The position numbers and the translations under genes are program-made. The notes beneath the pieces are model-generated. The model made no database searches. It had not been told where the DNA came from and saw only the letters and a program-made list of their open reading frames with translations. DNA of 64,000 nucleotides, taken from positions 372,001 through 436,000 of the forward strand of contig CP121688.1 of assembly GCA_038396625.1 (NCBI GenBank). The letters run 5' to 3'. This document shows, one piece after another, positions 31,854 through 41,202 of the stretch (position 1 is its first letter; every line of letters begins with the position of its first letter). The DNA is from G038396625 sp038396625 (GTDB lineage: Bacteria; Bacillota; Clostridia; Peptostreptococcales; Thermotaleaceae).

Positions 31854-34310
31854 ATGAAATCAGAAACACTTCAAATTCATGGCATGACCTGTGCAGCATG
31901 TGCAAAGGCTGCAGAAAGAGCCGTGAAAAAGATAGAGGGGGTTGAAAACGCCAATGTAAATTTTGCAACAGAAAAAATGGCGATCACCTACGATGAAAAG
32001 AAGGTAAATTTGGAAGAGGTCAAAGCAGCTGTAAAAAAAGCAGGATACGAAGCAAAAAAGGAAGAAAACATGAAAAACGTAACCATCCCGATAGAAGGCA
32101 TGACCTGAGCTTCTTGTGTCAAGAGTGTTGATCGTGCTATCAACAAACTAGAGGGAATCCAATCTGTAAATGTAAATATTGCTACAAATAAGGCAACTAT
32201 TATTTATGATGCAAATCAGGTGAGAATTTCGGAAATAAAGGCAGCAATCAAAAAAGCAGGGTATACACCTTTAGAAGTAGAGAAAGCCCATGTAGTCGAT
32301 GAAGATCAAGCAAGAAAAGAAAAAGAAATCCAAAACCTCAAAAAGAAATTTATTTTATCCACAATCTTTACAATCCCATTGCTTTATGTTGCCATGGGTC
32401 CCATGGTGGGACTGCCTGTACCAAGAGGGATAGATCCTATGCACAATCCGCTATTTTTTGCACTGCTTCAAGTGGTATTATCGATTCCTGTGATCTTTGC
32501 AGGTTATCGGTTTTATACAGTAGGATTTGCTGCCATTATACGAAAAAGTCCCAATATGGACTCTTTGGTAGCTATGGGAACAGGTGCAGCAATTATTTAC
32601 GGACTGTATGCAACCTATAGGATCGGGATAGGTGATGTGATGTATGCCCATGACCTTTATTTTGAGTCAGCGGGTGTGATTATCACACTAATCCTATTAG
32701 GGAAATACTTGGAATCTGTAAGCAAAGGAAAAACATCGGAAGCCATTAAAAAGCTAATGGGTCTAGCACCCAAAACAGCTATTGTAATCCAAGAAGGTAA
32801 AGAGATGGAAGTTCCTATAGAAGAAGTGGAAGTTGGAGATGTGATTGTGGTAAAACCAGGAGCAAAGATTCCTGTAGATGGAGAAGTAGTAAATGGTCAT
32901 ACAGCCATTGATGAATCTATGCTCACAGGAGAAAGTATTCCTGTGGAGAAAAGAGCCGGAGATAAAGTAGTAGGTGGAAGCATCAATAAACATGGCTCCA
33001 TTCAGTTTCAAGCAACAAAAGTAGGCAGTGATACGGCTTTAGCACAAATTATTAAGCTTGTAGAAGATGCACAAGGCTCTAAAGCGCCTATTGCAAAACT
33101 AGCAGATGTGGTCTCTGCATATTTTGTACCTGTAGTTTTTGTAATTGCTACATTATCGGCGTTGGCTTGGTATATAGGTGGTGAGGACACAGTATTTGCT
33201 TTAACCATATTTATTGCGGTCATGGTGATTGCCTGTCCCTGTGCATTAGGTTTAGCTACACCAACGGCAATTATGGTGGGTACAGGCAAGGGTGCTGAAT
33301 ACGGTGTTTTAATTAAAGGTGGAGAAGCTTTAGAAAGTGCCCATAAAATTCAAACCATTGTATTTGATAAAACAGGAACCATTACAGAGGGCAGACCAGA
33401 AGTGACAGATATTGTAACCACGAACATAATAGATCAGGTACAATTGCTGCAAATTGCAGCTTCGGCAGAAAAAGGATCAGAGCATCCCCTAGGAGAAGCC
33501 ATTGTAAGAGGGGCAGAAGAAAAAAATCTTGAAATAATAAAGGTCAGTGATTTTCAAGCTATTCCAGGTCATGGTATTGAAGTAGTATGGGATGGCAAGA
33601 CGGTGCTATTAGGCAATCGAAAACTTATGACAGATAGAGCTGTTGACTTAACGTTATTAGAAACAGCATCAGACAAGCTGGCGACGGAAGGAAAAACACC
33701 GATGTATATAGCTATGGATCAAAAACTGGCAGGAATCATTGCTGTAGCTGACGTTGTTAAGGAAAGCAGTGCGAAAGCGATTCAAAAGCTGCACGATATG
33801 GGTATTGAAGTGGCGATGATCACAGGAGACAATAAAAGAACGGCAGAAGCTATTGCAAAGCAGGTAGGGATAGACAGAGTACTGGCAGAAGTGCTTCCTC
33901 AAGATAAAGCCAATGAAGTGAAAAAAATTCAAGCAGAGGGTAGAAAAGTAGCCATGGTAGGAGATGGCATCAATGATGCACCAGCATTGGCACAAGCAGA
34001 TATTGGTATTGCCATTGGATCTGGGACAGATGTAGCCATGGAATCGGCAGATATTGTGCTCATGCGTAGTGATTTGATGGATGTGCCTACAGCGATTCAG
34101 TTAAGTAAAAGTACCATCCGAAATATTAAACAAAATTTATTCTGGGCATTTGCTTACAACACCGCAGGAATTCCCTTGGCAGCAGGATTATTTTATGCCT
34201 TTGGGGGCCCAAAATTAAATCCTATGTTTGCCGCCGCTGCCATGTCCCTAAGTTCTGTATCTGTTTTAACCAATGCCCTTAGATTAAAGAGATTTAAGCC
34301 ATATAAATAA
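31854..34310 (+). CDS. copA: Copper-exporting P1B-type ATPase with probable selenocysteine (UGA codon 85)
   Basis: One 818-codon frame is interrupted only by UGA at 32106-32108. Two N-terminal copper-binding domains are present: GMTCAACAKAAERAV (C13, C16) and GMT-UGA-ASCVKSVDRAIN, where UGA replaces the first Cys of the CxxC. After the UGA the frame continues unchanged through eight membrane segments and all pump motifs: TGES (358-361), CPC (461-463), phosphorylated D505 in DKTGTITEG, SEHPLGEA and GDGINDAPALAQAD. A bacterial SECIS-like hairpin follows the UGA. I read residue 85 as selenocysteine. The alternative is a nonsense mutation, with restart possible only at a poorer internal site. It exports Cu(I) and is followed by copZ and csoR. 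Confidence 0.85.
32106..32145 (+). promoter_or_regulatory. In-frame UGA and SECIS-like hairpin in copA
   Basis: UGA at 32106-32108. TGTTGAT (32126-32132) and ATCAACA (32139-32145) form a perfect 7-bp stem with loop CGTGCT. The apical loop begins 24 bases after the UGA and has G as its second base. These agree with the published bacterial SECIS rules: loop 16-37 nt from UGA, a G within the first two loop bases, and an upper stem of at least 4 bp. Confidence 0.65.
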
Positions 34311-34349
34311 AAAATATTTTCATGATAAAAATTAAGGAGGAGATGTGTA

Positions 34350-34565
34350 ATGAAAAAATTAATGATCATTGAAGGAATGAGTTGTGGACATTGTGTAAAC
34401 CATGTAAAAACTGCATTAGAAGAATTAAAGGAAGTAACCAATGTAACGGTAGATTTACAAGGAAAAAATGCTGTGATAGAATTAAGCCAAGAAGTGGACA
34501 ATACAGTGTTAAAAGAAGCCGTGGAAGAGGCAGGATATGAAGTCTTAGAAGTAAAGGGAATTTAG
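34350..34565 (+). CDS. copZ: Copper chaperone CopZ
   Basis: A 71-residue heavy-metal-associated domain with ferredoxin-like fold that hands Cu(I) to CopA. The metal motif is GMSCGHC (C12 and C15), here with normal Cys codons, unlike the second domain of CopA. AAGGAGG precedes the ATG. It lies 39 bases after copA with no terminator between, so they are co-transcribed. A terminator follows. Confidence 0.95.
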   Translation: MKKLMIIEGMSCGHCVNHVKTALEELKEVTNVTVDLQGKNAVIELSQEVDNTVLKEAVEEAGYEVLEVKGI

Positions 34566-34589
34566 AAATACAAGGATTAATGAGAACAG

Positions 34590-34626
34590 GTCTTAGGTGA
34601 GGGATAGCCTTCCCTAAGACTTTTTT
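34590..34626 (+). terminator. Terminator between copZ and csoR
   Basis: GTCTTAGG / CCTAAGAC with a partially paired loop, followed by T6. Read-through to csoR is possible. Confidence 0.75.
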
Positions 34627-34642
34627 CGAGGGAGGAAAAAGT

Positions 34643-34984
34643 ATGGATAATGATCATGTGAACACCCAAGAAACCCATCCTTGCTGTGGGATCGATGGGG
34701 ATGGAAATAGAATTACCCATCGATCGGAGAAGGTTACAAATGCATTGATTACAAGATTAAATCGAATTGAAGGACAGGTAAGAGGAATCAAGGGAATGAT
34801 TGGGAAGGATGTATACTGTAATGATATCTTGATTCAGATTGCCGCAGTACAATCAGCCTTAAAGGGTGTAAGCAAACTATTACTAGAGAGTCATATGCGC
34901 ACTTGCATTGTGGATCGAATTCAATCTGGAGATGAAGAAGTAGTCGATGAAATTTTAAAAACCATTGATAGGATTATGAAGTAA
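34643..34984 (+). CDS. csoR: Copper-sensing repressor CsoR
   Basis: A 113-residue DUF156 all-helical repressor. Cu(I) ligands C59 (VYCND), H84 and C88 (ESHMRTC) are all present, which supports copper over nickel or formaldehyde sensing. The DNA-contact helix LITRLNRIEGQVRGIKGMI is typical. An N-terminal extension holds His/Cys (THPCCGIDGDG). The likely operator is at 31831-31849 before copA. GGGAGG precedes the ATG. Confidence 0.92.
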   Translation: MDNDHVNTQETHPCCGIDGDGNRITHRSEKVTNALITRLNRIEGQVRGIKGMIGKDVYCNDILIQIAAVQSALKGVSKLLLESHMRTCIVDRIQSGDEEVVDEILKTIDRIMK

Positions 34985-34994
34985 GAAAGATTAT

Positions 34995-35040
34995 CTTTAA
35001 AGCAAAAGCGTACATGAAAATGTACGCTTTTGCTTTAAAG
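34995..35040. terminator. Bidirectional terminator between csoR and SARP gene
   Basis: A 21-bp perfect inverted repeat around a 4-base GAAA loop between convergent genes. Confidence 0.92.
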
Positions 35041-35075
35041 ACTAAATGTTCATCGCTGTGATAATGTTTGATATT

Positions 35076-38000
35076 TTATGATAGAAAACGATTGCTATAG
35101 TTGTTTTTTAGATTTTCTAGAAGTCTTTGTTCATAACAATGATGCAAGAGGCTGAATAATCGAATGCCTTCATGATAATAATCATCAAAGGATTGATGGA
35201 GATACGTAGAAAAAATTTTATTTAAGTTTTTATCTGTTTCCATTTTGAGTCGAATTTCTGCTTTGATTCTGTAAAGAATTCCTTCTTCATAAGGATTTTT
35301 TATTTTCTTAGAAAAGCGATCGGCACGTTTTAAACTTCGAAATGCTTTGGTGTACTGACGCTGTTGAATATAGATCAGTGCCAAATACCCTTCGGCAATA
35401 GATCTTGCCCAATACATACCCGATTGATTATAAATCAATAGACTTTCCTCAAAATATTTTTTTGCCAAATCATGATTTCCCTCATCAAAGGCAGATTGTC
35501 CAGCTTTGGTTTTAAAGCGGGCTAGTCCTTTTCCCAAATGATTTTTCTGGCAGATATTTGTAGCTTTGTCAAAGTAGGTGATGGCTTGGGTGAAATGAAG
35601 AATTTTCCGTTCCAATTCGCCTAAATAATAAAAATTCATTGCCAGTCCAATGTAGTTGGTATGATCTTTAGAACAAAGCATTTGAAAGTATTCTGTAGAA
35701 AGAAGCAACGATTTTTTAGATGCTTCATAATCCCCATTCATCATTTGATATAATCCCTGATAGCGTATAAACAAAGCTTTTTCTATTGGAAAATCATATG
35801 CTTCTAGGAGTGCTAAACTTTTACGAGTATAGGTTTCAACAATGCAACGATCATCTGTTTGAATACCATGGAAAACCATTACCTTATATCCCTTAATAAT
35901 ATATTCAAAATTACTTTCCTGAATAGATTTTTCCAGCATATACTCAATATTTTTAATACCTTTGGAATATTCTCCCTTTAAAACATAATATCGCCCGCAG
36001 ATATACAAATACATAATTTCTAGTTTTTTTGCTTCTTCAGAAACATCAGGCATTGTTTTAATGGTATGCAGCATTTCTTTAATTTGAGAAAAATAATTTG
36101 CCACATCTTTTCTTAATAAATAAGAATTAAAGGATCGATAAGAAGAAGCATAAGGATCTTCATAATAGAATTCAAGTTTTATATCTAAAAGGTATTTTAA
36201 ATAAAGCATGATATACTTCAGACCCAAAAGGGTGTCCTCTGAATTTTGAAAATGATAGATCAGTTTAGAATAAATAATAGGGCTATACAATTGATTTTTA
36301 TATCTTTCTTCCAACAAAAGGCCGATGGTTTTATGCAAAAACTTTCTTTTCCATAAAGGTTGCTCATGATACAAAAACTCTCTAAGCTTATTATGGGTAA
36401 TTTTAATAAACAATTGACCATACTCTGCTCGTTGTGTAATTAAATATTGATGATAAAGTTCTTCGATGAGGTACAACAAATCCAGTTTATTTTTTTTAGT
36501 AATTTCCATTAAAACATCAAAGGATACTTCATCATAAAAGATCGAGATAATATCAAGCAGTTTCTGACCTTCTTCAGAGATGCTTAAGAATCGGCTTTTA
36601 ATGATGTTTTGGATTTTTGACAACTGTATAGTTTCTCCATTGCTTTCTATGATATTTGTAAAGATTTGATCCAAGAAAAAAGGATTTCCTTCCGATTCTT
36701 GATAGATCGCATCATAGTTAAGAGATGTCAAGGCATATCCCTTTAAAACTTCATTGGCAAAAGCGATGGTTTCATCTTTGGTAAAACAAGAAAGTTCCAT
36801 TTTTTTAAAAGAGATGGATGGACTCATAAGGGTCATAAGCCTATCAATTTTCTGATCATAAATATTCCTACAGGTTGCAATAAAAAAGATATTTTCTACT
36901 TCTTTGAAAAGATGCAATAAAATCTTTAAACTTTCACTATCAATCCAATGGAGGTCTTCAAAGACAAAGACAATTTTCTTAGAAAGGGTTAACTGTAGCA
37001 GTAGGCGCACCAATTCTTTTTCAGCATTTTCATATTCTATTTTCTCTATTTCTATAAACTGATTTTCTTCACGGATAGAGGTTGTTCCAATAAACTCAGA
37101 AAATAGATAGGACAGGGCGTTCCGTGAAGTATTGCTGATATGAATATGTCCTTCTTTTGCCAAAGTAATCAAGGTAGAGGCAATAGAATTCCAAGGTTTT
37201 AAATAAAAGGATTCTTCCTCTTGATAGCAATAGGTTTTTAAAATATAAATATCTTCATTTTGTAAGTCACGAAAAAATTCTTGGCAAAGTTGACTTTTTC
37301 CTACCCCGGCTTCCCCATAAATGAGGATCGGTTCCCTGGTACATCCCTTAGAAAAAAGACGATAATGATTTTGCAATGCCAATAATTCTTTTTTTCTCCC
37401 AAAAAAGATTTTATTTTCCTTGTCTATAGCATGTCCTTGTGTAGGCTGATTTTTAGGCAATATCTCATAAAGAAGAGATTTGGTTTTAGGATCAGGTGTG
37501 GTGCCCAACTCTTCATGTAATAAATCTACTAGCTGATGATATAATGCCATAGCCTTGCTGTAAGCACCTACATGGGCATAGGCTTGCATCAAAATGCGAT
37601 AAGCTTTCTCGTCCAAGGGGTCATTGGCAATGACTGCTTTACAATCCTTTTCTATGAGGGTATAATCATTGTTTCTTTGATTTTTTTCGATGCGTCGATA
37701 GAGTTTATGAATCCATAATTCTTTATATTTTAATCTTTCAGCAGCAATCCAATTTTCAAATTCAAAAGCTTGCTTTAGAAAAAAGCCTTTAAGGAATTCA
37801 TTGGTATATAAGTCTATACTATTTTCATGATCCTGTATAAAGTCATCCACGTCAATCCACATTTTTAGATCTGGATTTAAGCATAAAGAGGAAGCATTTG
37901 ATAAAAGGATGTCATTACGATCAAAAGTTTTTCTTAATTCATAAATGACATTTCTTAGGTTCCGGTTTGCATTTTTAGTATTGGTATTTTCCCATAAAAG

Positions 38001-38141
38001 TGTAGCAATTTCTTCTTTAGAGCATTCTTTTTTCACAGCCAAATAATAAAACAGGGCTTCTACTTTTTTTAGAGAAAATTTGATGGGTTCCTTCCCTACA
38101 ACGACGGAGGGAAGATCAAATAACTTTACTGTAATGGTCAT
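35076..38141 (-). CDS. Large SARP/AfsR-type regulator (BTAD + ATPase + TPR)
   Basis: A 1021-residue regulator. Residues 1-95 form a winged-helix DNA-binding domain (EEIATLLWENTNTKNANRNLRNVIYELRK). The bacterial transcriptional activator domain follows (about 100-230, FLKGFFLKQAFEFENWIAAER; QAYAHVGAYSKAMALYHQL). Next is an AAA/STAND-type ATPase with FFGRKKEL, the P-loop GEAGVGKS at about 276-283, and Walker B IVFVFEDLHWID. The C-terminal half is TPR-like repeats. It diverges from a YfcC transporter and amidohydrolase and probably activates them. I prefer ATG 38141 (AAAGGTG upstream) over ATG 38177, which lacks a ribosome site. Confidence 0.88.
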   Translation of the reverse strand: MTITVKLFDLPSVVVGKEPIKFSLKKVEALFYYLAVKKECSKEEIATLLWENTNTKNANRNLRNVIYELRKTFDRNDILLSNASSLCLNPDLKMWIDVDDFIQDHENSIDLYTNEFLKGFFLKQAFEFENWIAAERLKYKELWIHKLYRRIEKNQRNNDYTLIEKDCKAVIANDPLDEKAYRILMQAYAHVGAYSKAMALYHQLVDLLHEELGTTPDPKTKSLLYEILPKNQPTQGHAIDKENKIFFGRKKELLALQNHYRLFSKGCTREPILIYGEAGVGKSQLCQEFFRDLQNEDIYILKTYCYQEEESFYLKPWNSIASTLITLAKEGHIHISNTSRNALSYLFSEFIGTTSIREENQFIEIEKIEYENAEKELVRLLLQLTLSKKIVFVFEDLHWIDSESLKILLHLFKEVENIFFIATCRNIYDQKIDRLMTLMSPSISFKKMELSCFTKDETIAFANEVLKGYALTSLNYDAIYQESEGNPFFLDQIFTNIIESNGETIQLSKIQNIIKSRFLSISEEGQKLLDIISIFYDEVSFDVLMEITKKNKLDLLYLIEELYHQYLITQRAEYGQLFIKITHNKLREFLYHEQPLWKRKFLHKTIGLLLEERYKNQLYSPIIYSKLIYHFQNSEDTLLGLKYIMLYLKYLLDIKLEFYYEDPYASSYRSFNSYLLRKDVANYFSQIKEMLHTIKTMPDVSEEAKKLEIMYLYICGRYYVLKGEYSKGIKNIEYMLEKSIQESNFEYIIKGYKVMVFHGIQTDDRCIVETYTRKSLALLEAYDFPIEKALFIRYQGLYQMMNGDYEASKKSLLLSTEYFQMLCSKDHTNYIGLAMNFYYLGELERKILHFTQAITYFDKATNICQKNHLGKGLARFKTKAGQSAFDEGNHDLAKKYFEESLLIYNQSGMYWARSIAEGYLALIYIQQRQYTKAFRSLKRADRFSKKIKNPYEEGILYRIKAEIRLKMETDKNLNKIFSTYLHQSFDDYYHEGIRLFSLLHHCYEQRLLENLKNNYSNRFLS

Positions 38142-38306
38142 TTGAAAAATCACACCTTTGAGTTTTAATATATGCATCTATAGTTAAAGTGAAAATATTA
38201 AAGAATATATTTTATTATAACAAATTTACAGCATGAGTGAATTGACTTACAACTGAAATTTTATAGAAATATAAATTCTTTAAAAAAATTTTTGGAATAT
38301 TGATAA

Positions 38307-38336
38307 TTGACAATTTCGTGACAGCGATTTTTATAT
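38307..38336 (+). promoter_or_regulatory. Candidate promoter of yfcC-M20 unit
   Basis: Consensus TTGACA at 38307-38312 and TTATAT at 38331-38336 (18-base spacer). The surrounding 370-base divergent gap should also hold the SARP binding site, but I see no clear direct repeat. Confidence 0.45.
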
Positions 38337-38407
38337 ACTTTATGTACAAGCTATTTCATAAGGGTATCCTATAAAGAGCATAAAATTTTCTGTAAAGGAG
38401 AGATGCA

Positions 38408-38425
38408 ATGAAAAAAGAAAAGTAG
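38408..38425 (+). CDS. Possible 5-residue leader peptide (MKKEK)
   Basis: ATG AAA AAA GAA AAG TAG, 7 bases after a perfect AAAGGAG, in the leader of the transporter gene. It may be a regulatory upstream reading frame, or the ribosome site may be a relic of a longer N-terminus. Confidence 0.35.
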   Translation: MKKEK

Positions 38426-38514
38426 GAATAGGCTACATGTATGGTATGGGAAAACATTTCCACAAATCAATGATTCCAACAAAACAAAAAAACTTATATG
38501 GAGGTAGACAAATC

Positions 38515-39930
38515 GTGGAAAAAGGAAAAACAAAAAAGACCATGAAAAGTATAAAGGCACCAAATACCTTGGTATTATTATGTATATTTATATTTGTTGT
38601 TGCAGCGTTAACTTATGTATTGCCAGTAGGCGGATTTGATAGAGTGGAAGATCCGAATACCGGCAGAACAGTAGTTGTACCAGATAGTTATCATCCATTA
38701 GATAGAAATCCCGTATCTTTATTTGATATTTTTAAATCTATACCAACGGGAATGGAAGAAGCCGGGTATATTATCTTCTTCTTATTAATTATCGGTGGTG
38801 CTTTTCGAATTTTACAAGCTACCGGTGCAGTAGAGTCAGGAATCGGTTCCGTTGTAAAAAAGATGGCAGGAAAAGAGAGATTGGTTGTACCTGTGATCAT
38901 GTTTGTATTTTCAATTGGTGGAGCGATTCTTGGTGTTGCAGAGGAAACCTTGGCATTTATGCCCTTGATCGTTTCTTTATGTTTAGCCCTAGGTTTTGAC
39001 TCTATTACAGGAACAGCCATTTTATTATTAGGTGCTGGAGCAGGATTTGCAGGAGCGGTATTGAATCCATTTACCGTGGGACTCGCCCAAGGGATTGCTG
39101 GATTACCTTTATTTTCAGGGTTAGAATTTAGAGTTGTTGCTTATGTCATTATTACAACGGTTACCATTGCCTATGTATATCGATATGCAAGCAAGATTCA
39201 AAAAAATCCAGAATTAAGCCCTATGTATGAAGAAGATAAGAAAAGAAGAGAACAATATGCAAAAGGAGAATTTCCTGAATTTAGCAATAAGCATAAACTT
39301 GTTTTGTTAACATTGGCATTGGGTGTTGCTTTCATTGCCTACGGTGTATTAGAATTAGGATTCTATATTACAGAACTAGGGGCCATATTCTTAATTATTG
39401 GGATTGTTTCAGGAGTTGTAGGAGGATTGAAAATTGGTGATATCGCAGATGAATTTGTGAACGGGGCAAAAGATTTGGTATATGCCTGCTTAATCGTTGG
39501 ATTTGCTAGGGCGATTATGGTAGTTATGACGCAAGGAAACATCATGGACAGCATTATATATAGTGCAGCCAATGGATTAAAAGGATTGCCCCCTGCTATT
39601 AGTGCCATCGGTATGTTTATTGTACAAAGCTTCTTAAATGTCATTATCCCTTCAGGATCTGGTCAAGCAGCTGTATCGATTCCGATTATGGCGCCGATGG
39701 CTGATGTAATAGGGGTTAGCCGTCAAACAGCTGTATTGGCTTATCAGTTTGGCGATGCTTTTTCAAATGTGTTAACACCGACTTCCGGATATTTTATGGC
39801 AGCCATTGCAATGAGTGGTATTTCATGGAATAAGTGGGCGAAATGGCTATTACCTTTATTTATGATATGGTGTGTGGTCGCGTCTGCTTTAGTAGCAACA
39901 TCTGTTTTAATTGGATATGGTCCCTTTTAA
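38515..39930 (+). CDS. YfcC-family membrane transporter
   Basis: A 471-residue protein with about 12 membrane segments, of the YfcC/DcuC-like family thought to carry basic amino acids, peptides or related anions. It has the family start PNTLVLLCIFIFVVAALTYVLPVG, EETLAFMPLI, GAGAGFAGAVLNPFTVG and the second-repeat NVIIPSGSGQAAVSIPIMAP. I start at GTG 38515, 9 bases after GGAGGT; the frame is open back to 38437 but that ATG has no ribosome site. The following M20 amidohydrolase and the divergent SARP gene suggest uptake and hydrolysis of an acylated amino acid or dipeptide. Confidence 0.87.
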   Translation: MEKGKTKKTMKSIKAPNTLVLLCIFIFVVAALTYVLPVGGFDRVEDPNTGRTVVVPDSYHPLDRNPVSLFDIFKSIPTGMEEAGYIIFFLLIIGGAFRILQATGAVESGIGSVVKKMAGKERLVVPVIMFVFSIGGAILGVAEETLAFMPLIVSLCLALGFDSITGTAILLLGAGAGFAGAVLNPFTVGLAQGIAGLPLFSGLEFRVVAYVIITTVTIAYVYRYASKIQKNPELSPMYEEDKKRREQYAKGEFPEFSNKHKLVLLTLALGVAFIAYGVLELGFYITELGAIFLIIGIVSGVVGGLKIGDIADEFVNGAKDLVYACLIVGFARAIMVVMTQGNIMDSIIYSAANGLKGLPPAISAIGMFIVQSFLNVIIPSGSGQAAVSIPIMAPMADVIGVSRQTAVLAYQFGDAFSNVLTPTSGYFMAAIAMSGISWNKWAKWLLPLFMIWCVVASALVATSVLIGYGPF

Positions 39931-39983
39931 ATAGGAATGGGGATAGTAATAGATCAAAATTATTTACAATATGAGGTGACATC

Positions 39984-41150
39984 ATGGTGTTGAACAAAAT
40001 CATTGAAGAAAATAAGCAATATGTTATTGATTTAAGAAGAGAATTTCATATGTATCCTGAAGTAAGTTGGAAAGAATTTCGAACGGTAAAAAGAATTAAG
40101 GAAGAATTAGACGCAATGAATATTTCCTATGTTTCTCTTGGTGAATTAGGCATATTAGGAACAATAGAAGGAAAGAAAAAAGGAAAAGTAGTTTGTTTGA
40201 GAGCAGACATTGATGCATTATCGATAGAAGAGAAAACAGACTTACCTTTCCAATCAAAGCACAAGGGTGTGATGCATGCTTGTGGTCATGATGGACATAT
40301 TGCAATTTTACTAGGGGTTGCAAAGGCACTTAGCACCCAAAAGGATGATTTAGAAGGTACGGTGAAATTATTGTTTCAACCAGCGGAAGAAGATGAATTT
40401 GTAGGGGCACCGGTCATGATCGAAAAAGGTGCATTGGAAGGTGTAGATGCCATATTTGGTTTGCACTTGATGAACAATTTGTGTACAGGAGAAATTGGTT
40501 TAGGAGAAGGAACGAGGTTTGCTTCTTGTGATGATTTTACCATTCGTGTAGAAGGAAAAGGCGGCCATGGTTCAGCACCCCATGAAGGGGTGGATACAGT
40601 GGTAGTAGGTGCGGCTATTATTACAAATCTACAAACATTGGTGAGTCGAGAAATCAGTCCATTAGAGCCTGCTGTAGTGAGCATGGGTACCATGCAATCA
40701 GGAGACCGCTTTAATATTATAGCAAGTAAGGCTATTTTAACAGGAACTTGTAGATGCTTTAATCCAAGTTTGCGAGATCAATTACCAGAAAAAATTAAAC
40801 GAATCGCAGAAAATACAGCCAAAACCTTTAGGGCAACAGCCACTTTAGAATACCACAAGAATATCTCTCCCTTGTATAATGATGAAAATTGTTTTCGTAT
40901 TGCCACAAAAGCGGCAGCAGAGATTGTGGGTGTAGACAATATCGTAGAACTACCGAGGGCCATGAGTTCAGATGATTTTGCAGAATATACAATGAAAGTA
41001 CCTGGTTTGTATGCCATCATAGGTGCAGCAGGCCAAGATTTATCAAAGGCATATCCCATTCATCATGAAAAATTCACCATTGATGAAGAGGCTTTAGAAA
41101 TCGGCACCAAATTTTTAGCGGGATGTGTGATAAATTTTTTAGAAAAGTAA
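39984..41150 (+). CDS. M20-family amidohydrolase (N-acyl amino acid/peptide hydrolase)
   Basis: A 388-residue metallopeptidase of the M20D group. Metal-binding and catalytic residues are visible in LRADIDALSIEE, MHACGHDGH (C100, H102), QPAEEDEFVGA, and GLHLMNNL; GKGGHGSAPHEGVD is in the dimerisation lid. This group hydrolyses N-acetyl or other N-acyl amino acids, or aminobenzoyl-glutamate. It lies 53 bases after the YfcC transporter and is probably co-transcribed. GAGGTGACATC precedes the ATG. Confidence 0.92.
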   Translation: MVLNKIIEENKQYVIDLRREFHMYPEVSWKEFRTVKRIKEELDAMNISYVSLGELGILGTIEGKKKGKVVCLRADIDALSIEEKTDLPFQSKHKGVMHACGHDGHIAILLGVAKALSTQKDDLEGTVKLLFQPAEEDEFVGAPVMIEKGALEGVDAIFGLHLMNNLCTGEIGLGEGTRFASCDDFTIRVEGKGGHGSAPHEGVDTVVVGAAIITNLQTLVSREISPLEPAVVSMGTMQSGDRFNIIASKAILTGTCRCFNPSLRDQLPEKIKRIAENTAKTFRATATLEYHKNISPLYNDENCFRIATKAAAEIVGVDNIVELPRAMSSDDFAEYTMKVPGLYAIIGAAGQDLSKAYPIHHEKFTIDEEALEIGTKFLAGCVINFLEK

Positions 41151-41160
41151 AGAAAAGATC

Positions 41161-41202
41161 AAAAGGATAAGGGAATGAATTTTTTCATTCCCTTATCCTT
41201 TT
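41161..41202. terminator. Bidirectional terminator, overlaps end of the glutamate synthase-like gene
   Basis: An 18-bp perfect inverted repeat (AAAAGGATAAGGGAATGA and complement) between convergent genes; its right arm includes the last codons of the minus-strand gene. Confidence 0.88.

Noticed and set aside
31854..32108. A free-standing 84-residue copper chaperone followed by a separate, truncated CopA
   Set aside because: The two pieces are in the same frame, the break falls on the Cys codon of a conserved motif, and no good ribosome site or start precedes the second piece near 32220. Selenocysteine read-through explains this better.
32677..32690. A TGTGATTATCACA palindrome as another CRP/FNR site
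   Set aside because: It lies deep within copA coding sequence and its spacing (N3) differs from the promoter sites.
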